From Lithospermum erythrorhizon (taxonomy: Eukaryota; Streptophyta; Magnoliopsida; Boraginales; Boraginaceae), in contig JADFUC010000725.1 of the NCBI GenBank assembly GCA_019722365.1, positions 62,001-126,000 on the forward strand: DNA of 64,000 nucleotides, in the 5' to 3' direction. The notes beneath the pieces were generated by a model. That model made no database searches and had not been told where the DNA came from. It was given only the letters and a program-made list of their open reading frames with translations. This document shows positions 1 through 11,109 of this stretch, piece by piece. The position numbers were made by a program, and so were the translations under genes. The first letter of the stretch is position 1, and each line of letters begins with the position of its first letter.

Positions 1-1070
1 CTAAGAGCAATCTTACATGTTCTGTTATACGCCCTTGTGAAACATCGAATGTCATTCCGAGAGCAGCTGGTAGCGCCCTACGAGATCGCCGGACTGTGAA
101 CGTACCAGTATGGAAAGAAGGCGCAAGAATAGTTGATTGCTTGGAGTGCGGCTGAAAGCGAATAAATTTTGGATGAGTCGGGTGAGAAGGTCCTCTGCGG
201 AACCTCGAACTAGATGATCACAGTACTGCGTCCTCTCTTGACCACCGCTTTCGGTAAGCCAATTCATCTACTTAAATGCATTTCTCGACTGCATTGGGCG
301 GTGAAAGTCATCGAGGATATATGGTGGCGAATCTCTCTCCCATGATAACCACGTCTAGGAATCTGTGAATCCTCTTACTCCTCGGTTGGGTGTCACGGAG
401 GAGAATTTGAAACAGGCGACAAAACTCGGCTAAATACTTTCTCGTACTCCTCAGCAAATCGGTCGCTAGTCATCAAAATCGAGATCCTGCAAAAGCGGCC
501 ATGTAGATTTTCGTTTCAATAATTCTCTCACGAGCATTTCTGGCGCTCCCAAGTCACAGCAGTCCTCTCCCATTAGCGATCGCAGCGAGATAGTCGTAGT
601 TACCCAGCTACGTCAGCGGCGCTCTAATGCTGATGCAGCAAATGGCAAACTTGACCACCAATTCACTTCAATGCAAGCTGGGCTCGAAATGGTCTCGAAT
701 CTCTGTCAACCAATCGCGTCAATGCGGTGAACCCACTCGAAACTTTAGGATCTCTTGAAACAGTCAACTTGAAATGCGAATATCGGCCTCATTGGTGCCG
801 TCATCGCCAGTATGCGAATCCTCCTCGGCATACTAACAAATTGACTGGCTTGAGTCAAGCTGGAAAATCGAGGTTGTACTCCGGAACTACGTTGCTAAAG
901 CAGCTGGGCTGTTCGTGTACTTGTGACTCCGCCCGGCATTGACCGCTCTGAAATTTCTGCAATTTGGACTCGAAAGAGACTCGGCCGAACTGACTCGAAA
1001 GAGCAGCGACCCGTATAGACAGAATAGCCGCACGGATAACCCAAAGAATGGCAAACTACAATAACAAATT
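1..1070 (-). pseudogene. Ty3/gypsy 5' leader and gag remnant (partial, runs off window)
   Basis: Lies immediately inside a reverse-oriented LTR whose inner edge is near 1,071, so on the minus strand it is the position of a gypsy leader and gag. On that strand 52-267 encodes a stretch rich in Ser, Arg, Pro and Gln, like the linker before a gag zinc knuckle, but no clean CCHC box is visible before the window edge. Frames break repeatedly. The gag assignment rests mainly on position next to the LTR and primer-site region; the protein similarity is weak. Confidence 0.35.
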
Positions 1071-3150
1071 ACCCAAAATTATAGCGACCCGTCGGGTCGT
1101 ATGTGCCTTGAGGTTAGAATCGTCCCGAATCCACGGACACAGTCGTGATCGATGGATGGCTCGAATTTAAAGACAAACACTGTCTTGAAACAAGCTGACC
1201 AAAACTGACTATGCAGCGGACAAAAATAATTTTTTAAGAAAAAAAAAATCATTACATTAGTATTCTAACCACGGAAGAGCAACTTGACATTACAACATAT
1301 CTCCCAGTACAAAATCGATATACAACTGACGAAATCCCAGAAATGACAAGCTATCCTGACGAGCCGAACTATAATCGAACAAAATAATGAAATGTGAGGA
1401 TCATTGCCACCCGCCCATTCACTTTTAAGCTACAAAAGCACAATCTGACAAAGGCCAGAAGGCAGGCAATGCTGTTAACTGCTTAGTAAATTTAGCCCAT
1501 ACTTGAATAGGAATTATATTAGGCGAGAAGCTTAATGGAGCTCTATATCTACGAGAATGAAATTAACCTCCGATCGCCGCGATGGCAGTGTAGTTGATAT
1601 CGCATCCTGATAGATAAGTAGTACATAATATTATTCAACTTATGATCTTAATACAAAGTCATTGCTTGAATTTCATTATCATTTTAGCATATTCATAAAT
1701 TCGTCACTAGCATAACATTCCAAAATAATGTGTCCTTGATAACGTTAAATGCATTTCGAAAAGCGCAATAATCGCGCCTTGATATTTCGACTTTCTTCAT
1801 CGGTAGCAGTAGCGACACCATTTCGAAAGCGAAAGCCAATCAAGCTGGCAACCACAATCTTCAACAACTTTATCCAACAACAACTTTATCAACTTCGGCA
1901 ACTCAACCGGCTTCAAAAACGGCTTCGAAATATAGTTGGATTTACACAACTAATGCGCCATAATCAGCCTCGACTGCGAGGACAAATTTATGCCCGTCGA
2001 CATAAGTATCACCGAATCATGAGATACGAAGCAAAAACACCGGCATTATGCAAGTTATAAAGAGCGAATCTGAATGATACAACTCGATAAATACAAATTA
2101 ATTTTCTGACTCTTACCAATAAATTTCAGCGTCGCTTTCAAGCAGCGTATCGACTAAATGAAGCAATTTCGACTATGATGCATATTCAACATATAATTTA
2201 ACATGCCACCACATTACACATACCACATATCCGTAATCAGTAGTTAATCGACATCCGTGAGATGAATCTTCATTTAGCAAATAATGGCGCCCCGCCCTAA
2301 TTGATCCCGGCTCAGCGCTAATCAAAAGCTTGGCCCCAAAGAGATTATAATTATTACTTTTCTGATAGTAATACTCTATTTAGTTATCATCAACTTAACA
2401 ACCATTTTTGGTGCGATTGCCTTAACTTGGGTGAAAGATTACTACGAGTTAAAGCCCGACTAATAAAAGCAAACATAATTGACGTCACGTTTCCAATGAT
2501 CGGCGTCGCTCCTCGGCGCTAACTCACTTAAACAACTTCTATTGACCCCGAAATCAACTTTCTAAGCAGATATATCCATGCATTAACCACCTAAATTCCG
2601 AAAACCCCAAATACTGCTACGTTTACTGACTAAAATTATAATACCTACCAAGCCCAGCTGTAATTCTACATCCCGTACTCCAAAACATCTCCGGCTAAAG
2701 TCATTTAACATGCTTTTTGAAAGTTTTGGTTTGAGAAAAGTCAACCTAAAGTCAACTATAAACTTCCGCGCCAAAATCGGCCAGCTAAAATCAACCATAA
2801 TACACTTTCTACTGTATCAAGCTTAGATGTAATATTCCTGTTTAAATCCCAAAACCCGAATCACAAAGTCAACAAAAGTCAAACTTCATTACAAATAATT
2901 GACTATAGCACAAAATGTCAAGATTTGAAGGTAAGCTCAATACGCTTAGATGATCGAGATGAGAAAACGAATTTATGGAGTGAATTGCGGCAAAAGATTC
3001 CACGAAAATGACAAAAAATCAAGGTGGGGGAGGTTAGGGGGATTTTCCTTCCTGGGAGAAAAGGGAGATTTAGGGGATTTTGGATGATGATGAATATTAA
3101 TGTATGTGGAATTTAGTGCGGGAATATTTCTAGAGTTGTGTTTTGAGTCT
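1071..3150 (-). mobile_element. Gypsy LTR related to family B, reverse orientation
   Basis: The reverse complement of 1,075-1,180 follows the 3' end of the family B LTRs at 51,130-51,234 and 63,290-63,389: a CATCG..GGTGACT block, then GACTC..AACCTC, then a CGACTCGAGGCGGTCGTTACA-like end. Around 2,690-2,890 the reverse strand carries repeated GTTGACTTT motifs, as at 49,130-49,420 and 61,430-61,720. The purine-rich stretch 3,020-3,075 mirrors the pyrimidine-rich segment at 48,950-49,060. The outer boundary is not resolved. Divergence from the other B copies is high. Confidence 0.45.
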
Positions 3151-3659
3151 CGTTTGGTTTTGATTTGGATTTCTCAAATGCAGGTTTAATGACTGACTCG
3201 GTTTTAAACTTAACTCTTATGCGAATAATATTCTGATAATGCACGTATGGAGCGGGTTATTCTGAGAAGTAATAATTGGTATCACGGTGATAATAAGGCA
3301 GTAATAATTGAAATTGTATTTCTCAAAGGTAGTTAAAGTCAGGTTTGGTATGAGGTTTTATTTTCTTCGGTTGACAATTAATTTCCCAGTGAAAGCGGTC
3401 CTAAAAATATTCTTTATTAAATGCTGATAAAATGCTAGTCCGCTTTTATGCTAGATCCCACTGTTATCTATTGTATTGCAAAACTAATTTTATCTTTATC
3501 TCAGTCGTAAATGCTTTGACCGATTTAGCCCCAATATGTTTGAGCAGTAATAGGTTATTTCAACTGATGTATTTATTGTTTGGTGTATGTATTTGGTGGA
3601 GAGATGCCAGATTCATACTTGACAGCATCATCTTTATTTTATGAGATAAGTAGTTTTAT

Positions 3660-3765
3660 GTTGTTATTCATCGTATGGTGACTACAATTTACGAGGTTCT
3701 TGACGATCACCAACTCTCGAGGCGTCGACTTTAGGCGGAGTCGCTCTGGCGTATTTGTACTTTGA
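3660..3765 (+). repeat. Forward-oriented family B LTR 3' end fragment
   Basis: Contains CATCGTATGGTGACT followed at matching spacing by an ACGAGGTT..GACGATCACCAACTCTCGAGG..CGACT block, resembling 51,155-51,225. It faces the opposite way from the LTR at 1,071-3,150, so a second degraded LTR probably abuts it. Sequence from about 3,150 to 3,660 is AT-rich and not recognised. Confidence 0.35.
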
Positions 3766-3792
3766 AATCTGATAGTATGTAATCACGGCTCC

Positions 3793-4065
3793 TTGAGGAC
3801 TTTTGTAAAGGGTCATGATGATGATTTTATCAAGGACTCAGTGGTGTGTAACCTTGATGCGTCGCTTTTTTATTTCCTCGATACAATCTTCTGTTGTGAG
3901 CACCTGTCGCAGCTTGGTACATGCGGAAGAGATGCATGGGGATGGAATAAGGATAATGTGCAGGGTATAGATAGTAGGCAGAAGTCTCAAAAGAAGCAAG
4001 GTCGGGGAAAAGGTCAACCTGCTAGGGCCTTGAGGAATAAAACTCTCTCATTAAACTTAATATGA
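3793..4065 (+). pseudogene. LINE ORF1 C-terminal remnant
   Basis: About 90 codons are open. The C-terminal part is basic and Lys/Gly/Arg-rich (KKQGRGKGQPAR), as in the nucleic-acid-binding tail of plant LINE ORF1 proteins. Its stop TGA at 4,063-4,065 overlaps the ORF2 ATG at 4,062-4,064 in an ATGA arrangement. The N-terminal part, including any CCHC knuckle, is not visible. Identification depends on the ORF2 immediately downstream. Confidence 0.5.
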
Positions 4066-4431
4066 AAGTCCTCTACTGGAACATAAATAAAAAAAAAACT
4101 TTAGCTAAAAGAAAACATAGCTTAGAGATTGTTTGTGTGATTGAGAGAATAAGGTCAGAATTGATCATTTTGATAGTGTATATATTAGTTGTTTTCATGA
4201 TTGGTTGTATATTATAATACATTTGTGGGTGGAGTTGGAATGATATGGCTGTGGTTGAATCCTAAAAAGGTAAATATCGAGCTTTTAAAGACTCCTAACA
4301 ACATGTAATGGCAGAGGTAACACAAAAAAGGAATGGTGAAGTTTGTAAATTGTCTGTTGTGTATTGTTTTAATTTGTGAATGGAGAGGCAAAACTGTAGG
4401 CTTATATGATAGTCTGTGCTGGTATAGTAGG

Positions 4432-5410
4432 TGTTAGAATCTACTATGATTTCATTCGTGATAAGCCGGTCGTATAATAAGGATCATAGGTGATGTATAT
4501 TAATCTAGCGTAAAAATATTACTTGATATGAATAGCGAAGTGGATTCGTTGCGGTGGAGGCCAGAATGAACCAAAACCAGCGACTCCCCTCAGTGAGGAA
4601 GCGCCAATCCTCTCCCGAAGGCATCAAACACGAAATGATGTCTTACAGATTACTTGGCGCCCAAGAGGAAATGAATCGTGAAGCTTGAGGCTTTGCTTAG
4701 AGTTGTAGAGGAACAAAATTGGAAGAGAAAAATATCGCTTTTGATTCTAATAGGGAGGCGGCTTTTGAAGGAGAAGAGGGAGGCGAGTTTTCATGAAATA
4801 AAAAAACCTTGTCTCGCTAACTAAATAAAACCTAATACCAGATTAATAATCGTTAAGAAATGGGTTTAGCTGGGTGGCTTGATTAGGCCAGATTGTAACC
4901 ACAATCAAATAATGGTATTTAGTGAGTTGTTCAATTTTAATTAACCAGAGGCAATTAAAATACTAACGAATCCTTGTCGAATAATTTATCAAAGTTGTCG
5001 TCAATTTCAATTTCTTAATTGATTAAACTTGCAGAGTTTAACTTGATTGATGTTAAATGATATATATATTTGACAAATATATAAATATTGAATCACGTAC
5101 CGATATCTGAAGTCTGGATTTAATTTAAATACGTGAAATATAATTTGAATATAAATTGTATGTGTGTGACGCCCTGAGAACTTTAGATAATAGTAAGTTG
5201 TATAATAATAATAATCGGCCAAATTCATATTATTATAACGATTAATGAGTAAGATCTGTGATTGCTTCATGCTTAAATTATAAAGCTGAGGCATACAATG
5301 TATCTGATTACTAAGGTGAGCATTCAAAGTTCTTAATAAATTTTAATCAAACCGGTAAATGAATTGATCTGCGGTGTCTTCATAAAGGGAATCAGTCGTT
5401 GATTCCGACA
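4432..5410 (-). mobile_element. Ty1/copia solo LTR with 5-bp target duplication
   Basis: 979 bp beginning TGTTAGAATC and ending GATTCCGACA, flanked on both sides by GTAGG (4,427-4,431 and 5,411-5,415). Its right half matches the LTRs at 34,794-35,766, 42,529-43,503 and 45,932-46,884, for example the GTAAGTTGTATAATAATAAT run and the GAGTAAGATCT block. By analogy with those copies it reads on the minus strand. It interrupts LINE ORF2. Confidence 0.85.
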
Positions 5411-6763
5411 GTAGGAAGTAGACTTTGGATGTTGACAGATGATTTTAATTGTATTTTGGAGTTGGAAGACATTGTGGGAGGTGGTGTGCCTGACCACCTT
5501 GCTATAGTTGATTTTAAAATTTGTGTGGAGAATATGTTGCTTCAGGATATGGTTGGGAACGGATGTGAGTTCACTTGGTATAAGGGGTCTACCCTAAGGA
5601 GACTTGACATGATACTAGTGAATGAAAGTTGCGGTAAGAATTTCAGAATTCTTTTGTTATTTTTAAGCCACCAGGGATATCCGACCACGTGTTATGCATA
5701 TAAGGATTGATGAAGAAGAGATTAAATATGGTAGTTCATTCAAATTCCAAGAATTTTTGTGCAACCATCCTAAGTGAGGACATATTGATAGCTGGTTAGG
5801 AAGGTGAAGTAATTGGGAATGTGATATATGTGATCAAGGAAAAGATGGCTAGCACAAAGAAAACCTCAAAAGAGTTCAATGTGAAGCATTTTAATAAGTT
5901 GTCTATGAAGGTTAAGGAGAAGGAGGGAGAACTCTGTGAGATTCAGTAATGTATCCTCAGTGGTGGAGCAGGTAATATGGATTATTAGAGGGATAAGGAG
6001 TTAAGAGAGGAGTTGAATATATTGAAGTTAGAATGAAAAAGCTTATTACATAGCCAAATCAAGAGTCTCCTAGATAAATCTTGGGGATGATAGTTCCAGG
6101 TTTTTTCATTCAAAAATAAGAAGCCACTATAAGAAAAGTAGTTTGCTTGATAATCAAAATGAGGATAAGAGAACTGCTAACCACCCAAGAGGACATCATA
6201 AAAGAAGCTAATCAATTTTATAAGTTGTTGATGATGCCAAACCACTATTACATGATGTAGAGAAGGAATGGGTTACTGAGGTGTTTGCAAAGAGAGTTGA
6301 TCATGCTGATTCTTTGATTATGGTTAATCCAATTACTGAGAGTGAGATAAAAGGAATGATGTGGAGTATGGATAATAATTATGAACCTAGTCTAGATGGG
6401 CATACTGTGGAGTTTTTTAAGAATGGATGGAATGTGACAACTAAGAGTTTATTGGGGTTGTAAAAAGATTTTGTTATTTCAAAGAAGCATTGCCATATTA
6501 CAATAAAGAGTTATATAACTATCTCATATTGTAATTTGTTTTATAAGTGTGTAACTAAAATTCTGGCTGATAGCTAGAATGAGATGTGTCTTGGATAGCA
6601 ATATCAGTAACAACTACTCAATATTCATGATAAGAAGGTTGATAGGGGATACCATCTTGATCATGCAAGAATTGATAAGCAATTATCATAAGGATGGAAA
6701 ATCTGATAGGTGTGCTATCAAGATAGACATAATGAAGGCTTATGACTCTATAAAGTGGCATTT

Positions 6764-7240
6764 CTTGTAGATTGTTATGCTTGGCATGGGATTCTCTGCT
6801 AATTTTGTGCATTGAGTGAAGCAATGTGTTACTACAACTACTTTTTCAGTTGCTATCAATTGTGGCCAGTAGGAATTTTTAAAAAGAAAGAGGGGGCTAA
6901 GGCAAGGGACCCTTTGTCCCCTTATCTTTTTCTTATTGTTATGGAAGGTCTAACTAAGGTGCTACAAAAAGAGGCTTCAATTTCGCATTTCAATTTTCAT
7001 CGTAGTGACTATGAAGTGGGATTGCTTGTAGATTGTTATGCTTGGTAGGGGTTATCTGCTATTTTTCTGCATTGGGTGAAGCAATGTGTTCCTATCGCTA
7101 CTTTTTCAGTTGCTATCAATTGTTGGCAGTAGGGTTATTTAAAAAGAAAGATAGGGCTAAGGCAAGGGACACATTGTTCCCTTATCTTTTTCTTATTGTT
7201 ATGGAAGGTCTAACTAAGGTGTTACAAAAAGAGGATTCAT
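6764..7240 (+). repeat. Direct tandem duplication within LINE RT (261-bp offset)
   Basis: CTTGTAGATTGTTATGCTTGG begins at 6,764 and again at 7,025, and similarity continues through the RT motif B region (ARD..PYLFLIVMEGLTKVLQK in both copies). The offset is 261 bp (87 codons). The second copy fades after about 7,240. Copies differ by scattered substitutions and small indels, so the duplication is not recent. Confidence 0.85.
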
Positions 7241-7387
7241 TTTGTGGTTTCTTGTTAAAAGTAGATTGGAGACCAAGAATAGAGTTGTAAAATGAAAGTC
7301 AGGTTGTGATTTTAAATGCTTGTTTTGTAATAATTTTGAATCTCGGGCCAATTTTTTTTTTTATTGTGGTTATTCTGGGAAGGTATG

Positions 7388-8184
7388 TGTTAGACTATAT
7401 GACAATCTAAGAGAGGGGTGAATTAGGTTATAGCAGAATTATAAGCAATTTTTGGATTTATACGATTATTAAGTTCAACAACTACAATTAACCTCTTTTA
7501 GCAATTTGTGTCTAGTCACGTAGAATAAAAAGTTCAATCAAATAGTCCTACATAAATATGATCATGCAATAGATAAATAAATATTTATTTGATTTATTAT
7601 GACAAATATTTAACTATTGAGCATATGCAATTGTTACCTAAATACGTTTAGTCAGTTTATTCAATTCTCTATAAAGTTAAACAATAATTCTCAATCAAAC
7701 ATATAATCAATTTATACAATTATAAATCATAACAATACGTAACAATAAGGTAAAGAGTTAAGGGATAGAAAATTACAAACTTGACACGGTGTTTAGCGAG
7801 TTCGTGAGCACAGTGCTAAATCCTCAATTTTCATCCCAGGATTTTGAGAATGTAACCTCGTATATATTATCCGGAGTTCAACCACTCGTGGCGTACAAGC
7901 AAGCAACTCGTATATACGTCAGCTAATCGAACCGCTTCATTGCATACTCTGAAATCACTCGAGAACCCCTCAAGCGACCTCGGAAAAACCTCCGAGTGTT
8001 CAAGATCTACCCAACCATGAACAACTTTCTAGCCACGACTAGAGCCACTAGCAATCTCATTATCAACCAGCATAATCAAGCTCGGCTTCAGTAAGAAGAC
8101 CACGTATACATGAACCTTGTCTTAACACTTTTCTCGAAAGTTTTACTCCTTGAACAAGATAATATCTCAATGGATTAGATAAGA
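7388..8184 (+). mobile_element. Copia-like LTR, left part (split by LTR A)
   Basis: Starts TGTTAGACT and continues with a GACAATCTAAGAGAGGGGTG block resembling the start of some plant copia LTRs, followed by AT-rich noncoding DNA. It begins just past the LINE. The family A LTR interrupts it at 8,185 and LTR-like noncoding sequence continues from 11,110. Lineage is not certain and no primer site was located for this element. Confidence 0.35.
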
Positions 8185-9619
8185 TGTAATAACCCGTTCG
8201 GTTAATTTGATAATAATAATATTAATTAGTAAAATTTATTTGAGGCGATTACATTTATAATTTTAAGTAGTAGTAGTAGGATAATTCGAGAGTTAAGTTA
8301 GATCGTTAAATCGTTTGATGACTCGTTCGCTTGATTTGGGCAAAAACTCATGTCATGACTTTTATGACTTTAAGTGTTAAGTAAACAAATCTCATCCTTA
8401 TCATAGACTATTCACACAAATATCCGCAAATCTTATTTCCTCCATTTTTTGAAGCTTTGGCCGAGAGCCCCCTTAAGCACAAACAAGAACTTTTTTTTCT
8501 TCCATTTCTTCATTTGGTTGCTAATAAAGATCCTCAAGTTGATTAGTAAGGCTTTCCAGCATCTTTCCCTACGAATTTGAGGTAAGAAGATAGAGTTTTG
8601 GTTGATTTTTCGTGGTTGACTTTTGGTTGACTTTTGGCATAACTCAATTTTATGATGATTCTAAGTTTGTTATGGGTTCTATGATGTATATAAGTGATTA
8701 ATTCATGATTTAGAGGTTGTTTGAGGATGTTATAGTTGGGTTGACTTTTTAGGTTTTAGTTGACTTTCTTGGGTGATATTTTGTAAGACTTTAAATGTGT
8801 AGGGAGTTTAATTGGGACCTTATTGTAGTTATTGTGATGTTAAATTGGTGATTAATAAAATTGATTAAAAAGGAGTTAGGTTGAAAAAGTGCGATTTGTA
8901 AGTTGAGGTTATAATTGATATTTTGGAGTATAGGTTGTTAATTATGGACTTGAGGGTGCTAGAATGACTTATATGTTGATATGAAATGTTAAAGTGATAA
9001 TTTGGAATTAGCCGGGGGGGATCGATTAAGGTTGTGTCGTCGAGGTTATTAATTCGTTGTTTATCAGATCCTTTTTAGACCATTTAGAAATAGTTCCACT
9101 AAGGTGGGTAGTGTATCCTCTTGAGCGCCAAGTATAGTAGTAGATGCTTGATTATATTTCACGGGTGTTTTGTTAGGTGTTGATAGGTGGAAAGGAGCGA
9201 TTACCGTGATTGTGTTCGCGAAGGTTTTTGTGGTAGGCTAGCAGGAAGTGAGTACTTATCTCACGGGTGTATTTACTATGTACTTACTTTAAATTGTGTG
9301 AGCCGTGATATGATTATGTGATTATATTAACGGCGTTATTGCTTGAGGTAGTAATGGCTTGAACTTGACTTATATTTACGATTTACGTGACATCCGGCGC
9401 TTTTTGTATTCTGTGGCCTTGTCGGCGGTTGTGATTGATTTACGATTGTGGGATATTTTAGCTGTGTGCTTTAATATTGTTTGGGAGTAAGAGTAGTTGG
9501 TTGGGTATCGCGTGACTTTGAGCTTATGGAGTATTAGGATATGACCACATAGTTGGGATGATTGGGGGTTGGGTGACTCTGCCGTTCCTTGTAGGATATG
9601 TGGCTTATTATTACTCTTA

Positions 9620-9760
9620 ATTAATATAAGTGCGGTTGGCCTTATATAGTAATATAAATGCGGTTGGCCTTGTACTTTAATAATCTAAAGTGCGCTTTGG
9701 CCTTGCTCTCCGGTATAAGTGCGGTTTTGGCACCATACTTGACAAGTGCGGTGTGATTAT
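9620..9760 (+). repeat. Hairpin satellite array in LTR A, first block
   Basis: Degenerate copies of a roughly 29-bp unit containing TATAAGTGCGGTTGGCCTTA. Units here are more diverged and irregular than in the second block at 10,040-10,290. Confidence 0.7.
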
Positions 9761-10039
9761 CGATTGGTCCACTTCCCATGAGTAAACGGATTGAGCATAT
9801 CTTGAGAGGTTGGTATAGTTGTGGGGATATGAGATAGATGGTTGACTAGAGTTATAGTGGATTCTTGAGGTCTCTTGAGTTAACTGGCGGGTGATTGTGT
9901 GTGGATATTGTTTGGGAGTAGAGTAGTTGGTTAGTGGCGATGTTGGTTGGAGTTATGCGTGACTTTGAGGAGTGACTTGAGTATTAGGATTTGATTCTAT
10001 AGTTGGGATGATTAGGGGTTAGGTGACTCTCGCTTCCTT

Positions 10040-10290
10040 GCGGGATATGTGGCTATTGGCCTTATACTTAGAAGATTGTATAAGTGCGGTTGGCCTTACT
10101 TGAATATAAGTGTGGTTGGCCTTATACTTAGTGTATAAGTGCGGTTGGCCTTATACTTAGTGTATAAGTGCGGTTGGCCTTATACTTAGTGTATAAGTGC
10201 GGTTGGCCTTATACTTTGTGTATAAGTGCGGTTTGGCCTTATACTTCGGTATAAGTGCGGTTTACCTTACTCTGCCGGTATAAGTCTTGG
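10040..10290 (+). repeat. Hairpin satellite array in LTR A, second block
   Basis: A 29-bp unit with core TATAAGTGCGGTTGGCCTTA followed by TACTTAGTG is repeated about seven times, several copies identical. Each junction forms CTTATAC-TTAGT-GTATAAG, a perfect 7-bp stem with a 5-nt loop, so a transcript or single strand could fold into a row of hairpins. Confidence 0.85.
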
Positions 10291-11109
10291 GGGTGATTAT
10301 CGATGAGTCCATTCTGTGGTAGGCCAATGGATTGAGCATATGCGCATTAGAGGTTGGTATAGTTGTGGGGATATGAGAGATAGATAGTTCGATGACGCTA
10401 GAGTTATAGGTGTTGTTGGAGGTCTCTTGAGTTCTTTCTGGGTGATTGTGTGTGTTACTGAAACTTTCTATTATATCTCCATATGTGATGTCTGAGACTT
10501 TCTTTGGAATTATGTTGTATGACCTTATTGGGTAGTCCTGGATATATATACATATTTTATTCATATTTATATGTATTGTCTGACTCGTTCCGTATGGTTT
10601 AAGTTCACCCCTGTGTTAAGTGTTAAACCGCGGCTTACACCGCACCGCTTTGGGCGGCATTCGTTGTGCCGAGGTTGGCAGTGGCGGTTGAGCCAAGAGG
10701 GCGTTGGAGAGTTTGTTCGAGTGGCTAGGTGAGCATCGGGTGGGCGAGATCCTGTGATCATTTTGATGTGTTGTCAACCATTTTTATTGTTGTATTTTCC
10801 TTTTCAAACTCTAGCCTTGTCGGCGATTATTTTTATTTTGAATCTGATATTTATTCTCCGTTGTAGCCTTGCCGGCATTACTGTCTTTTGGGATATGTTG
10901 TATATATATATGGAGTTGGTTGGTTAGATATCATCTGATGGATTGTAAAATTTAAAAAAAAAAAAACTGTTTTGATTGAGAAGTTTAATTGTAATCAAAT
11001 TTTTGGATGAAACGAGTAGTTTTTAAACTAAGTAGATCCATCGGTTTAGCGGCTTCAGTGTTGGGATTATAATGATTCTCACCTCAGGGCGGCCGACTGG
11101 GGCGAGATA

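Larger units (their letters stand above)
4062..7290 (+). pseudogene. LINE ORF2 relic: endonuclease plus reverse transcriptase
   Basis: ORF2 opens with MKVLYWNI, the standard start of plant LINE endonucleases. After the solo LTR, 5,430-5,680 carries DFNCIL, a GG turn and a RRLDMILVN block of the endonuclease. At 6,370-6,420 a degraded PSLDG..VEFFK motif marks the start of the RT, 6,640-6,768 has AIKIDIMKAYDSIKW (RT motif A, catalytic Asp present), and 6,900-6,970 has DPLSPYLF..MEGL (motif B). The FADD catalytic loop was not found. A tandem duplication of the motif B region follows at 7,025. Multiple stops and frameshifts; nonfunctional. Confidence 0.8.
3793..7370 (+). mobile_element. L1-type plant LINE, 5'-truncated and interrupted
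   Basis: Domains appear in LINE order: the tail of ORF1, an ORF2 apurinic endonuclease, then an L1-type reverse transcriptase. The element is split by a copia solo LTR at 4,432-5,410; reading across that insertion restores the endonuclease order. The 5' end is missing or unrecognised and no clear 3' poly-A is visible, although a T-rich run lies near 7,350. Frames are broken in many places, so the element cannot encode its proteins. Confidence 0.75.
9470..10455 (+). repeat. About 430-bp tandem duplication inside LTR A copy 1
   Basis: The segment opening ATATTGTTTGGGAGTA at 9,474 recurs at 9,904. Both units then hold GTGACTTTGAG, AGTTGGGATGATT, GGATATGTGGCT, a hairpin-repeat block, GATTATCGAT, and GAGGTTGGTATAGTTGTGGG in the same order. 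The second unit has a longer hairpin array. LTR A copy 2 has only one unit (27,008-27,500). Confidence 0.8.
8185..11109 (+). mobile_element. Gypsy family A LTR (solo), copy 1
   Basis: Starts TGTAATAACCC and aligns along its length with the 5' LTR at 25,633-28,161: shared GATTACATTTATAATT, GTTGACTTTTGG repeats, GGGACCTTATTGTAGTTATT, the hairpin repeat array, ATTATATCTCCATATG, and a CTCAGGGCGGCCGA end. At about 2.9 kb it is some 400 bp longer than copy 2 because of an internal duplication. No primer site or gag-pol follows, so it is a solo LTR. A perfect 12-bp repeat (GATTAGATAAGA) lies at 8,173-8,184 and 11,110-11,121. Confidence 0.8.

Noticed and set aside
10040..10290. CRISPR-like array
   Set aside because: Units are contiguous without unique spacers and lie inside a plant LTR; this is a minisatellite.
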